A stretch of 64,000 nt of DNA from an uncultured Sinobacteraceae bacterium. GTDB lineage: Bacteria > Pseudomonadota > Gammaproteobacteria > Steroidobacterales > Steroidobacteraceae. Below, piece after piece: positions 34,194 through 42,468 of the stretch. The DNA lies in contig CALEKY010000094.1 of assembly GCA_937902995.1 (NCBI GenBank), positions 124,001 through 188,000 on the forward strand, given 5' to 3'. The first letter of the stretch is position 1. Each line of letters opens with the position of its first letter. The translations under genes and the position numbers were made by a program. Below the pieces are notes generated by a model. The model ran no database searches. It was not told the origin of the DNA and saw only the letters and a list, made by a program, of their open reading frames with translations.

Positions 34194-35564
34194 ATGAATT
34201 CGAACACATGGACGACCGCGGTTCGCACGGCTGCCGTAGGGACGCTGGTCGCAGCATCCGGCAGCGCTCATGCTTCAGGTTTTGCCTTGTTGGAACAGAG
34301 CGCGAGCCGCCTCGGTACTGCCTTCGCCGGCACGGGCGTCGCCGCCGACGACGCAACGACGATTTTTTTCAATCCAGCCGGCCTCATGCGTCTCGGCGAA
34401 GCGCAAGTCGTCGTCGTCCCGAGCTTCATCGGCATCAACACCGAGTTTCGGAACCGCGACTCGTTGCCGGCGCTCGGTCAACCGCTCGGTAACGAAGGCG
34501 GCGATGCCGGCGATTGGAACTTCGTGCCGAGCGCCTATGCGAGCCTGCCGATCGGCGAGCGGCTGGCCATCGGCATCGGCGTGAATGCACCCTTCGGGCT
34601 CAAGACCGAATACGACGAGAACTGGATCGGTCGGTTCCAGGCCATCAAGTCGGAGATCAAGACGATCAACATCAACCCGACGATTGCGTATCGGATCAAC
34701 AATGCATTCTCGATCGGTGTCGGCGTGAGCTATCAGCAGCTCGATGCCGAGTTGACGAATGCCGTGAACTACACAGGCGTGATCGCCCAGGCGGTGGGCG
34801 GCGATCCGCTCATCGTCGGCGCTAACCTAGGACTCGAGGGACGAGCCCGTGTGGAAGGCGACGACGACGGCTGGGGATTCAACATCGGTCTGCTGTTCGA
34901 ACCCAGCGAAACCACCAGCATCGGCCTCGCGTATCGATCGTCGATCGAATACAAGGTGAGAGGAACGGCGGAGTTCAGTCCGCCGACAGCAATCGATCCG
35001 ACGGGCGCATTCATCGTCGCGCAAGTCAGCGGTCCCAACGGGCCGCTTGCAAGCGGGCCCGCTTCGGTCGATCTCGAAGTACCCGATTCCGCGACTCTTT
35101 CCGTGCGGCAAAGAATCGGAGACAAGTTTGAGCTGCTCGCCGACGTTGCGTGGACGGGATGGAGCTCCGTGCAAGAGCTGCGAATCGTCCGGCCGTCGGG
35201 CGCAACGCTCTCGGTCACACCCGAGCACTGGGACGACACCTGGCGTTTCGCGATCGGCGGCACGTACACCGTAACGCCTGCACTCAAGCTGCGCGCGGGC
35301 ATCGCTTACGATCAAACGCCGGTGCCGGATGCAACGCGCACGCCGCGATTGCCGGACCCGGATCGGACTTGGCTTGCGATCGGCGCGCACTGGCAAGCGA
35401 CGGATGCGATCCGGTTGGACTTCGGCTACGCGCATCTCTTCAGCGACGATGTACCCCTCAACGAAAATGCCGGCAACACGAATGCGAGCGGCTTCCTCAT
35501 CGGCAGACAAGAATCCTCGGTCGACATCGTCAGCCTACAAGTGACGCTCGCATTCGGCGGCTAG
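34194..35564 (+). CDS. FadL/OmpP1 family outer-membrane transporter
   Basis: A 456-residue porin-like transporter of hydrophobic compounds. The signal peptide ends at GSAHA, and the mature protein opens with SGFALLEQSASRLGTAFAGTGVAADDATTIFFNPAGLMRL, the FadL hatch region with its NPA motif. The C-terminal barrel ends in SLQVTLAFGG. FadL proteins move long-chain fatty acids or aromatic hydrocarbons across the outer membrane. The ATG at 34194 places the signal peptide at the start. The acyl-AMP ligase gene at 52 kb and the desaturase at 16 kb could use such lipids, but no linkage is shown. Confidence 0.93.
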   Translation: MNSNTWTTAVRTAAVGTLVAASGSAHASGFALLEQSASRLGTAFAGTGVAADDATTIFFNPAGLMRLGEAQVVVVPSFIGINTEFRNRDSLPALGQPLGNEGGDAGDWNFVPSAYASLPIGERLAIGIGVNAPFGLKTEYDENWIGRFQAIKSEIKTININPTIAYRINNAFSIGVGVSYQQLDAELTNAVNYTGVIAQAVGGDPLIVGANLGLEGRARVEGDDDGWGFNIGLLFEPSETTSIGLAYRSSIEYKVRGTAEFSPPTAIDPTGAFIVAQVSGPNGPLASGPASVDLEVPDSATLSVRQRIGDKFELLADVAWTGWSSVQELRIVRPSGATLSVTPEHWDDTWRFAIGGTYTVTPALKLRAGIAYDQTPVPDATRTPRLPDPDRTWLAIGAHWQATDAIRLDFGYAHLFSDDVPLNENAGNTNASGFLIGRQESSVDIVSLQVTLAFGG

Positions 35565-35772
35565 CGCGCTGCGCTCTGCGATCGGCCGCCGTAGTTGAGC
35601 GTACAACGCACGCGCTAATCCCGACTGCACGCTCCTTCGCACGACGGTTACACTGCATCGGCAGGTAAGTCTCCAACCGCCGCTGCAGTACGGCGCGCGC
35701 CAAGCACAATTTGCCGATTGTCTTCAGTCGCGACGGATCCGACATGGAGGGGCACTTCAGCCACACGGCACG

Positions 35773-36411
35773 ATGACGGTATTCGCGAATCGAGCAGCGG
35801 CCGGCCAAGCGCTCGCCAAGCGTTTGGCCGATTACGCAGATCGCAATGTGCTCGTGCTCGGGCTGCCGCGCGGCGGTGTACCCGTTGCATACGAAGTGGC
35901 CAAGGCACTGCGCGGCGAGCTCGACGTCATGATCGTGCGCAAAGTCGGCGCACCGTTTCAACCTGAGCTCGCGCTCGGCGCCGTCGCCTCAGGCGGAGTC
36001 GTCGTGCTCAACGAAGACCTTCTCGCGCTCGGGGAGAACGAGGCCTCCGTCCGCCGATATGCGCAAGAGAAACTGCGCGAGGTCGCAGCGCGCGAGCACC
36101 GCTTCCGCGGCGATCGACCGCCGCTCGACGTCAACGACCGCACGGTCATTCTCGTCGACGACGGTGCGGCAACGGGCGCCAGCATGATCGCGGCGGTTCG
36201 CGCCACTCGCGCTTTGGGCGCAAAGCACATCGTCGTCGCGTTGCCCGTTGCACCGGCCGACACGTGCGAGAAGTTGGCTCGAGACGCCGACGAAGTCATC
36301 TGTCTCGCGATGCCGGAATATTTCCGTGCCGTCGGCGACTGGTATGCCGATTTTTCGCAGACAGAAGATGCGGAGGTTGTGGAGTTGCTGGAGAAGGCAC
36401 GCGGCTCGTGA
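35773..36411 (+). CDS. Phosphoribosyltransferase-domain protein
   Basis: A 212-residue PRTase-fold protein. The N-terminus has VLVLGLPRGGVPVAYEVAKAL. The PRPP-binding loop is VILVDDGAATGASMIAAVR, with the two acidic residues followed by the small-residue P-loop. The hood part reads PFQPELALGAVASGGVVVLNE. This layout fits the large group of stand-alone predicted phosphoribosyltransferases often found with universal stress proteins, as here. The substrate base is unknown. The last codons and the stop (GGC TCG TGA) form the first words of heptad locus H12. Confidence 0.85.
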   Translation: MTVFANRAAAGQALAKRLADYADRNVLVLGLPRGGVPVAYEVAKALRGELDVMIVRKVGAPFQPELALGAVASGGVVVLNEDLLALGENEASVRRYAQEKLREVAAREHRFRGDRPPLDVNDRTVILVDDGAATGASMIAAVRATRALGAKHIVVALPVAPADTCEKLARDADEVICLAMPEYFRAVGDWYADFSQTEDAEVVELLEKARGS

Positions 36412-36561
36412 CTCGTGACTCACGACCGAGTCTGGCTTCGGCCTGCTTAAGTAAGTAAAGAAATGTTCAGCTCTCCAAGGCAGAAAACCGAGCGCTTGTC
36501 GCTAGCCGAAGGCTCGCGGATTGCGCGACTCAAACGTCACGAATCACGAGTCGCGAACGCT
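36403..36561. repeat. Paired-heptad locus H12 (GACTCGT words)
   Basis: The forward array at 36403-36430 reads GGCTCGT, GACTCGT, GACTCAC, GACCGAG. The inverted array at 36534-36554 reads ACGTCAC, GAATCAC, GAGTCGC. The phosphoribosyltransferase stop TGA (36409-36411) falls at the joint of the first two words. About 100 bp of unrecognised sequence separates the arms. Confidence 0.75.
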
Positions 36562-36688
36562 TAGCATTTCTTATCCCCCTCCCACCCGCATAACTCGGTG
36601 GAACTCCCGAACCGCTCAGGGAAGAACCTGAGGCCGGTACGTACACGCCTCCTTATAAAAGTTGCACGTCACGACTTTGGGAGGACGG

Positions 36689-37252
36689 ATGAACGAGCTC
36701 ATTCTCGACTTCGCCAATTGGCTCGCGTCGCAAACCTTCAGCATAGGGCTGCACGAGTCCTTTTATCTCTACAACTGGATCGAGACCACGCATGTGCTGA
36801 CGCTGATGGTCTCGCTCGGACTGCTCTGCATCATCGATTTGCGCATGCTCGGCTGGTGCTTCACGCAAGTTCCTGCTTCGAAGATTGCGGAACGCCTGAC
36901 CAAACCGATGCTCGCCGGTTTTGTCGTGATGTTCGCGACCGGGATCCTGCTCTATACCGCCATTCCCGTACGAACGAGCCAGAGCCTCTGGTTTCGCATC
37001 AAGGTGATCCTGCTTCTTGCCGCGTTCATCAATGCGGTGCTCTTTCATCGTCACATGAAGGCGTCCATCGACACCTGGGATCGGGCGCCGGTTCCACCGG
37101 CCCGCACGCGCATAGCCGCCGGGCTTTCGCTCGCACTGTGGGCAGGCGTCGTCGTCACGGGCCGCTTCATCGCTTACGACTGGTTCGATTGCGGAGAACC
37201 GAATCCGGCCTGGATAGATGCATTCATCGGCTGCACGAACCCCGCTGCCTGA
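36689..37252 (+). CDS. Small polytopic membrane protein A (DUF6644-like)
   Basis: A 187-residue inner-membrane protein with about five hydrophobic helices (VLTLMVSLGLLCIIDLRML, LAGFVVMFATGILLYTA, RIKVILLLAAFINAVLF, AAGLSLALWAGVVVTGRFIAY). The ETTHVLTLMVSLGLLCIIDLRMLG pattern resembles small proteins filed under DUF6644. The start at 36689 is supported by GGGAGG at 36679-36684. The next gene encodes a shorter, related protein 12 bp downstream, so the two probably act together. Cysteines near the C-terminus (WFDCGEPN, FIGCTNP) could form a periplasmic disulfide. Confidence 0.72.
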   Translation: MNELILDFANWLASQTFSIGLHESFYLYNWIETTHVLTLMVSLGLLCIIDLRMLGWCFTQVPASKIAERLTKPMLAGFVVMFATGILLYTAIPVRTSQSLWFRIKVILLLAAFINAVLFHRHMKASIDTWDRAPVPPARTRIAAGLSLALWAGVVVTGRFIAYDWFDCGEPNPAWIDAFIGCTNPAA

Positions 37253-37264
37253 ACGGAGCCCATC

Positions 37265-37741
37265 ATGCGACTTCTCGATCTTTTCACTTGGTTGGAAACT
37301 TCTCCGGTCGGCGCGTTCGTCAAAGACAAGGGCGCAACGTTTGCGACGATCGAGGCCGTACACCTGATGGCACTCGCCGTCCTCGGCGGGACCGTGCTCG
37401 CCACCGACTTGCGTCTGATGAACGTCGTTCTCAGAGACATTCCGGCGCAGACGATCGTCTTCACCGCCCACCGGTGGTTCAAGATCTCTCTCTATACGCT
37501 ACTCGTCACCGGGTTTTTCATGGTGGCGGGCGTAGCGACAAAGTGCTATCACAACTTTTATTTTTGGGTGAAGATGGCTGCGCTCGCGGCGGGCATCGCA
37601 TTCGTGTTCGCGATCAAGATGCCGCTCTTGCGCGGCAACATCGATGAGTTGCGGCCGGCAACGCTGAAGCTTGTCGCACTGGCGTCCATGTCGCTTTGGT
37701 TCCTCGTTGCGGCATCCGGACGATGGATCGGTTTTTCGTAA
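37265..37741 (+). CDS. Small polytopic membrane protein B, paralog of the upstream gene
   Basis: A 158-residue membrane protein. The core TIEAVHLMALAVLGGTVLATDLRLMNVVL matches the upstream protein's TTHVLTLMVSLGLLCIIDLRMLG, with further helices ISLYTLLVTGFFMVAGVA and WVKMAALAAGIAFVFAIKM. It is shorter at the C-terminus and lacks the paired cysteines. The two genes are 12 bp apart and probably arose by duplication. A histidine in EAVH and one in TAHRWF are shared with the relative and might bind heme or metal; that is a guess. Confidence 0.7.
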   Translation: MRLLDLFTWLETSPVGAFVKDKGATFATIEAVHLMALAVLGGTVLATDLRLMNVVLRDIPAQTIVFTAHRWFKISLYTLLVTGFFMVAGVATKCYHNFYFWVKMAALAAGIAFVFAIKMPLLRGNIDELRPATLKLVALASMSLWFLVAASGRWIGFS

Positions 37742-37767
37742 CGCAGATCTGACGAAAGGAGCCTTCG

Positions 37768-38223
37768 ATGTACCAGCGAATCCTGGTTCCGGTGGACGGC
37801 AGCTCGGCTTCCCGGCGAGGCCTGACCGAGGCGATCAAGCTTGCGAAGGGCTTGAATGCGACGGTTCGTATCCTGCACGTCGTCGACGAGTTCGTGACGG
37901 ACATGGCCGTCGGTCCGACGCCCTACTACGAGCAATGGGTGGAGGCCTTGCGTGAGGGCGGCAGGACGACGCTCAACGAAGAGCTGAAGTTTGCGAAATC
38001 GCAGGGTGCCGAGCCCGAGCCGGTGCTGATCGATACGGTCGGGCGCCGAGCCTCGGACGTCATCATCGAACAGGCACGAGAGTGGCCGGCGGACTTGATC
38101 GTGATGGGAACGCACGGCAGACGGGGCGTACGCCGGCTGTTGATGGGCAGCGATGCGGAGTTGGTCGTCCGCCAATCCCCCGTACCCGTCCTGCTCGTAC
38201 GCGAAGAGCCTGAGGCGAGTTGA
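37768..38223 (+). CDS. Universal stress protein A family
   Basis: A 151-residue single-domain Usp. The start MYQRILVPVDGSSASRRGLTEAIKLA and the ATP-binding loop VMGTHGRRGVRRLLMGSDAELVVRQSPVPVLLV follow the GxxGxxxxxxGSxxxxV consensus, so it should bind ATP. An AAAGGAG sits ahead of the ATG. It lies between membrane protein B and a 45-residue membrane gene on one strand, with gaps of 26 and 18 bp, and is probably part of the same transcript. Confidence 0.92.
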   Translation: MYQRILVPVDGSSASRRGLTEAIKLAKGLNATVRILHVVDEFVTDMAVGPTPYYEQWVEALREGGRTTLNEELKFAKSQGAEPEPVLIDTVGRRASDVIIEQAREWPADLIVMGTHGRRGVRRLLMGSDAELVVRQSPVPVLLVREEPEAS

Positions 38224-38241
38224 TTGTCCGAAGGAGCTCAC

Positions 38242-38379
38242 ATGACGAAGACTTCCACCCTCGATAACCGCGAGCGCGCAGCACTGATCATTTCCGGCAG
38301 CGTGCTCGTCGTCACCGCGATCTATTGGATCACGCAGATCCTCGGCGTGATCGAGATGTTGAAACTGGCGTACGGTTGA
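38242..38379 (+). CDS. 45-residue single-pass membrane protein
   Basis: Translation from the ATG at 38242 gives MTKTSTLDNRERAALIISGS and then the hydrophobic helix VLVVTAIYWITQILGVIEML, ending LKLAYG. A strong ribosome-binding site, AAGGAG, lies at 38231-38236, and the universal stress gene stops 18 bp upstream. The helix with a charged N-terminal lead is typical of small inner-membrane proteins. I recognise no family. The good ribosome-binding site and tight spacing are the reasons to call it. Confidence 0.65.
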   Translation: MTKTSTLDNRERAALIISGSVLVVTAIYWITQILGVIEMLKLAYG

Positions 38380-38395
38380 GCGCGCCAACGACGCG

Positions 38396-38938
38396 TTAGG
38401 CGAGCGGCTTCGTGATCTTCATCAGTCGCTCGGCGCTCGAGAGCTTCAGCTGAAAGCCCATGCGCCGGGCGAGATCCAGCATCTGGGCATTGTCCGGCAA
38501 CACGATGCCGGTCAGCGTCTTGATGCCATGTGCGCGTGCATAGTCTTCCAAACGTTGCATGAGCCGCGTCGCCACGCCTCGGCCCTGCCACGCATCGGTG
38601 ACGGTAATGCCGACTTCTGCAGATTCGGGATCGTCCGTCACTCCGTAGCGAGCCACGCCGACGAAGCGTTCTTCGTCGCCCTCGCCCACCGTGGCGACGA
38701 AGGCCACGCGACGTTGTCCGTCCACGTCCATGAGCTGATCGAACATGTGCTTCGGCAGGTATTTGAGCGGCGTTAGCAACCGCAGATAGCGAGTGCGCTC
38801 GGACAAGCTGTTGAGAAAGTCGATCTCGCGCTGACGGTCGGTTGCCGGATCGAGCAACCGGATCGTGATGCGCGTGCCATCGCGCAGGACGCTGCTCGTC
38901 GTCCAACTGGCCGCATCGCACGCATCTCGACCGTCCAT
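38396..38938 (-). CDS. GNAT family N-acetyltransferase
   Basis: A 180-residue acetyltransferase. Motif A is AEVGITVTDAWQGRGVATRLMQRLEDYAR, with the acetyl-CoA loop Q-x-x-G-x-A. The N-terminal part (TIRLLDPATDRQREIDFLNSLSERTRYLRLL) resembles the GNAT domain of Pat-type protein acetyltransferases, here without the cAMP or NDP-forming ligase module. The ATG at 38938 begins MDGRD; the longer open frame overlaps the cytochrome gene and is atypical. It converges on the 45-residue gene. The substrate is not known. Confidence 0.85.
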   Translation of the reverse strand: MDGRDACDAASWTTSSVLRDGTRITIRLLDPATDRQREIDFLNSLSERTRYLRLLTPLKYLPKHMFDQLMDVDGQRRVAFVATVGEGDEERFVGVARYGVTDDPESAEVGITVTDAWQGRGVATRLMQRLEDYARAHGIKTLTGIVLPDNAQMLDLARRMGFQLKLSSAERLMKITKPLA

Positions 38939-39035
38939 TGCGCTGCTCCGTCGGACTAGTTGCGAAACGACTCGATCGCTGGCGCGAACTCGCTCACGAT
39001 GGCGAAGCGTGTTCCATGCGCTTTCCAGGCGCTTC

Positions 39036-39470
39036 TCACGGATCGTCGGACTTCGCGCTCGGCCGTTGGAGCTGCCACAAGTAATCGGCCAGACGCACGA
39101 TGGCAATGCGTGTCGCCTGCTCGGCATTCGGATTGCCGGGATCCGCGCGTGAGAAATCCTCGCCCCATACCGGCATTGTGCGTGTTCCGTGAGCGCCGAT
39201 GATGTGCCGTCCATCGATGATGCGTTCGACCAAGCCGCGATCGAAATAATCGCCGTGGCGTCGAGCGAACAGCGTGAGATCCGGTACTTCCACTTTCAGC
39301 GCCTTCGCAACCGGCCCATCGCCCTGTCCCGTCAGTCCGTGACAAGAGGCGCAATAGCGCTCATACAGCTCCTTGCCGGACCTTTCGGTGAGGTCGACCG
39401 CCGAGGCGGAGCTCGAGACACTCGACACAATGAGCGCTAGGACGGAAGCAGCGAGCAATGAGGTCTTCAT
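39036..39470 (-). CDS. Periplasmic monoheme cytochrome c
   Basis: A 144-residue cytochrome c. The signal peptide ends in SSASA, and one heme-binding CASCH motif is followed by the axial Met candidate in RTMPVWG. The mature core reads GKELYERYCASCHGLTGQGDGPVA, PDLTLFARRHGDYFDRGLVERIIDGRHIIGAHG. It transfers electrons in the periplasm. It sits directly after a second, clearly related cytochrome gene on the same strand (stop at 39524 for that gene, ATG at 39470 here). Confidence 0.9.
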   Translation of the reverse strand: MKTSLLAASVLALIVSSVSSSASAVDLTERSGKELYERYCASCHGLTGQGDGPVAKALKVEVPDLTLFARRHGDYFDRGLVERIIDGRHIIGAHGTRTMPVWGEDFSRADPGNPNAEQATRIAIVRLADYLWQLQRPSAKSDDP

Positions 39471-39523
39471 GTGATCCCTTCTTGCGATGCTCGAGCCAGG
39501 CCGTAGCATGTTGCGCTCGGCAG

Positions 39524-39931
39524 TCACGGTCGTTGAATCGAACGCAGATACTCGACCAATCGATCGATCATCGCATCCGTACGCGCCCGCTCGTTGCCGT
39601 CGCGCGTCGCCATGTCATAGAGCTGCCAACCCCACACCGGCATGTCTCGCGGTCCATGCGCGCGACGATCGGCGCGTCCGTCGATGATTCGACGTACATC
39701 TTCGGTGGGGAACTCCCCGCCGTCCCGCGCGGCGATACGCGTCAGATCCGGCGTATTGACCTTGAGCAGCGGCGCAACAGGACCATCGCCATGGCCCTCG
39801 ACACCGTGACAGCTCGCGCAGAGTCGCTGGTACATCTCCATTCCGGAAAGCGATTCGACCGCCGGCTCAGTCGTCGCGCATCCCACGGCGACGACCGCAA
39901 CGAACGAGACGATTAAAGTGCGCATCCTCAT
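39524..39931 (-). CDS. Lipoprotein monoheme cytochrome c, paralog of the downstream gene
   Basis: A 135-residue cytochrome whose leader ends in a lipobox (VAVVAVGCATTEP), so it should be lipid-anchored. The heme motif is CASCH, with MPVWGWQLYD for the Met ligand. GDGPVAPLLKVNTPDLTRIAARDGGEF and VRRIIDGRADRRAHGPRDMPVWG mirror the neighbour block for block, so the two arose by tandem duplication and then gained different export routes. The ATG at 39931 is the first of two close starts (the other is at 39925). Confidence 0.88.
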   Translation of the reverse strand: MRMRTLIVSFVAVVAVGCATTEPAVESLSGMEMYQRLCASCHGVEGHGDGPVAPLLKVNTPDLTRIAARDGGEFPTEDVRRIIDGRADRRAHGPRDMPVWGWQLYDMATRDGNERARTDAMIDRLVEYLRSIQRP

Positions 39932-40309
39932 AGCCGACTCCGCAATCGATCGAGCGACAAGCATACTCCACGCCGGACATCCGCCCATGCATGCATCGAG
40001 CGGGACATCGATCTTGTATCTGTTTGCGAAGCCGTCCGGTACCGAAGAAGTCGAAGTCTCGCGCGCCCTCTCGCATTGACATTACCGCAAGTCACTTGCG
40101 CCGACGCGCAGTCATTAGAAGCGGTCGACGACTCGGTGCGGACCCGACGCTTCGCTCACCGAGCTTCCGACGTTTCAGCAAAAAACCTTTGTGACCCAAT
40201 TGCCACCGATTCACGCTAGACAATGCGAATCATTCTCATTTAGGATTCGCGCCCACGCGGCATCGGACCCAATCGGCCGAGCCGTGCACGATCCGATGGG
40301 ACAACACGA
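39932..40309. other. 378-bp spacer holding a Fur box
   Basis: The divergent spacer between the lipoprotein cytochrome and the TonB receptor genes. Its only clear element is the Fur-like box at 40219-40237, inside an inverted repeat GCGAATC...GATTCGC (40225-40231 and 40244-40250). No gene was seen. Confidence 0.5.
40219..40237 (+). promoter_or_regulatory. Fur box upstream of the TonB receptor
   Basis: GACAATGCGAATCATTCTC agrees with the classical 19-bp Fur consensus GATAATGATAATCATTATC at 15 of 19 positions, including all of AATCATT. It lies 72 nt upstream of the receptor ATG, suitable for iron-dependent repression. Confidence 0.75.
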
Positions 40310-42457
40310 ATGAAATTGCCAGCGCGTCGTTCTCGCACTGCCTGCAGCAGCATCTACGGGCTGTTCGCCCTCACCGCAATTAGCGGTGTTGCGCTTGCCG
40401 ACGCAGCCGATCCGGATTCGCAGATCCTGGATCGCATCGTCGTCACCGCCTCCGGATACTCGCAGAAGATCGAGTTGGCACCGGCCAACATCACGGTCAT
40501 CGATCAGCTCGCGCTCGAGACCAAGCCCTATCACGGACTCGCGGAAGCATTGGCCGACGTGGAAGGCGTCGATATCGGCGACTCCGTCGACAAGACCGGG
40601 GCGCCGAACATCAGCATGCGTGGGATGCCGGCCGACTACACGTTGATCCTCATCGACGGCCGACGACAGAACGTCGCCGGCAATGTGGCACCGAACAATT
40701 TCAACGCAACCCAGAACAACTTCATTCCGCCGCTATCGGCGATCGAGCGCATCGAAGTCATTCGCGGACCGATGTCGACGCTCTACGGCTCCGACGCAAT
40801 GGGCGGCGTTGTCAACATCATCACCCGCAAAGTTGCGCGAGACTGGAGCGCTACCGTCGGCGCCGATTACGTCCTGCAGGAAGACTCGCGCTTCGGCGAT
40901 ACCTATTCGTCGAACCTGTACCTCAGCGGTCCGTTGGTGGGCGACCGCCTCGGACTCGCGATCAACGGTGCGTTCTTCGAGCGCGACGCGGCCGACATCT
41001 CCTATCAGGCTATCGATGGCAGCCAAGTCGCGCCCAACATGGGCTGGAACCCTGTGAGCTACACGAACTACAACTTCGGCGCACGACTGTCGTGGGTCGT
41101 CACCGAGAATCAGGATGTGTGGCTCGACGGCTGGATCAATCGCCAGAAGTACGACAACAGCCGCGGTCAGCTCGGCACGCTCGGCACCGGCGGCTATGCA
41201 CCCGAACAGCGTTACAACCGCGAACAAGCCACACTGTCGCACACCGCGCGCTTCAACTTCGGCACGCTCGACTCGAGCGCGATGTACAGCTTGACCGAGA
41301 CGATCGGCCGCTTGATTCCGCCCGGCGTTGCCGGTGCCGGCAATCCGCGTACGCTCGAAAACGAAAACGTCGTGATCGACAGCAAGCTCACTTCGGGAAT
41401 CGGATCGCACACGTTCACCGTCGGCGGCCAGTGGTGGGAATCCGAGATGATCGACGGCGTCGCCCTCGCCCCCTTCAAGCACGAGCAATGGGCGCTCTTC
41501 ATCGAAGACGAGTGGCGTTTCATGGAACCGCTCGCGCTCACGGTCGGCGTGCGCCGCGACGATCACAGCACGTTCGGCGGTCACACGAGCCCGCGCGTCT
41601 ACCTCGTTTGGACGGCGAACGACTATTTCACGGTGAAGGGCGGCGTCAGCGAAGGCTACAAGACGCCGCGTCTCGATCAATTGGCGGACGGCATCGTCGG
41701 CTTCGGCGGCCAGGGCACGATTCCGCTCATCGGCTCGCCGCATCTCAAACCCGAGACGAGCACGACGACCGAGCTCGGTTTCTATTTCGACAATCGCAAC
41801 GGTCTGCGCCTGAACCTCACGCTGTTCAACAACGATTTCAAGGACAAGATCGCAACCGGCGATCCGATTCCGAACTGCCACTTCAACGGCTTCCAACAGC
41901 CGTGCATGGATCTCGGTCCGCAATGGACGCGCAGCCCGACATTCGGCCAGAGCGTGAACATCGACAAGGCCGTCACGCGCGGCGCCGAAGTCGCCGCAAC
42001 CCTGCCGTTGCTCCAGAACTTGACGTTCGACACGAATTACACGTTTACCGAGAGCGAGCAGAAGAGCGGCGATTCGGCCGGCAAGCCGCTCACGAACACG
42101 CCGAAGCACATGGTGAATGCGCGGCTCAACTGGGATGCGAGCAATCGCCTGAGCTTCTATCTGCGCGGCGAATACCGCAGCAAGCGCTACCGCAGCGTCA
42201 CCGTCGGCAGCACGCAGACGGTCACGGATCAGCTGGGCGACTATCGCGCGTACTCGTTGTTCCACGTCGGCGGACGCTTCCAGGTCACACCGAGCGTGTC
42301 GTTGAATGCCGCCGTGTACAACCTGCTCGACAAGAACTTCATCGACTACCGGCCGTACGTGTCGGATCCGAATACTGGCGCCATCGCTTACGCGAACATG
42401 TACGCCAACACCGACGATGCGCGACGCCTGTGGGTGTCGGTGAACGTGACGTTCTGA
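40310..42457 (+). CDS. TonB-dependent siderophore receptor (CirA/IrgA-like)
   Basis: A 715-residue outer-membrane receptor. The signal peptide ends near GVALA and the TonB box is LDRIVVTASGYSQ. The plug has GAPNISMRGMPADYTLILIDGRRQNVAGN and the motif IERIEVIRGPMSTLYGSDAMGGVVNIITR, which is diagnostic of the catecholate/heme receptors CirA, IrgA and VctA. The barrel ends in LWVSVNVTF. With a Fur box 72 nt upstream, it is almost certainly iron-repressed and imports a ferric siderophore. No siderophore synthesis genes are near, so it may take up foreign siderophores. Confidence 0.93.
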   Translation: MKLPARRSRTACSSIYGLFALTAISGVALADAADPDSQILDRIVVTASGYSQKIELAPANITVIDQLALETKPYHGLAEALADVEGVDIGDSVDKTGAPNISMRGMPADYTLILIDGRRQNVAGNVAPNNFNATQNNFIPPLSAIERIEVIRGPMSTLYGSDAMGGVVNIITRKVARDWSATVGADYVLQEDSRFGDTYSSNLYLSGPLVGDRLGLAINGAFFERDAADISYQAIDGSQVAPNMGWNPVSYTNYNFGARLSWVVTENQDVWLDGWINRQKYDNSRGQLGTLGTGGYAPEQRYNREQATLSHTARFNFGTLDSSAMYSLTETIGRLIPPGVAGAGNPRTLENENVVIDSKLTSGIGSHTFTVGGQWWESEMIDGVALAPFKHEQWALFIEDEWRFMEPLALTVGVRRDDHSTFGGHTSPRVYLVWTANDYFTVKGGVSEGYKTPRLDQLADGIVGFGGQGTIPLIGSPHLKPETSTTTELGFYFDNRNGLRLNLTLFNNDFKDKIATGDPIPNCHFNGFQQPCMDLGPQWTRSPTFGQSVNIDKAVTRGAEVAATLPLLQNLTFDTNYTFTESEQKSGDSAGKPLTNTPKHMVNARLNWDASNRLSFYLRGEYRSKRYRSVTVGSTQTVTDQLGDYRAYSLFHVGGRFQVTPSVSLNAAVYNLLDKNFIDYRPYVSDPNTGAIAYANMYANTDDARRLWVSVNVTF

Positions 42458-42468
42458 AGCAGATCGAG

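Noticed and set aside
40733..42265. A 510-residue minus-strand frame inside the siderophore receptor
   Set aside because: Antisense to an intact TonB receptor; no recognisable domain.
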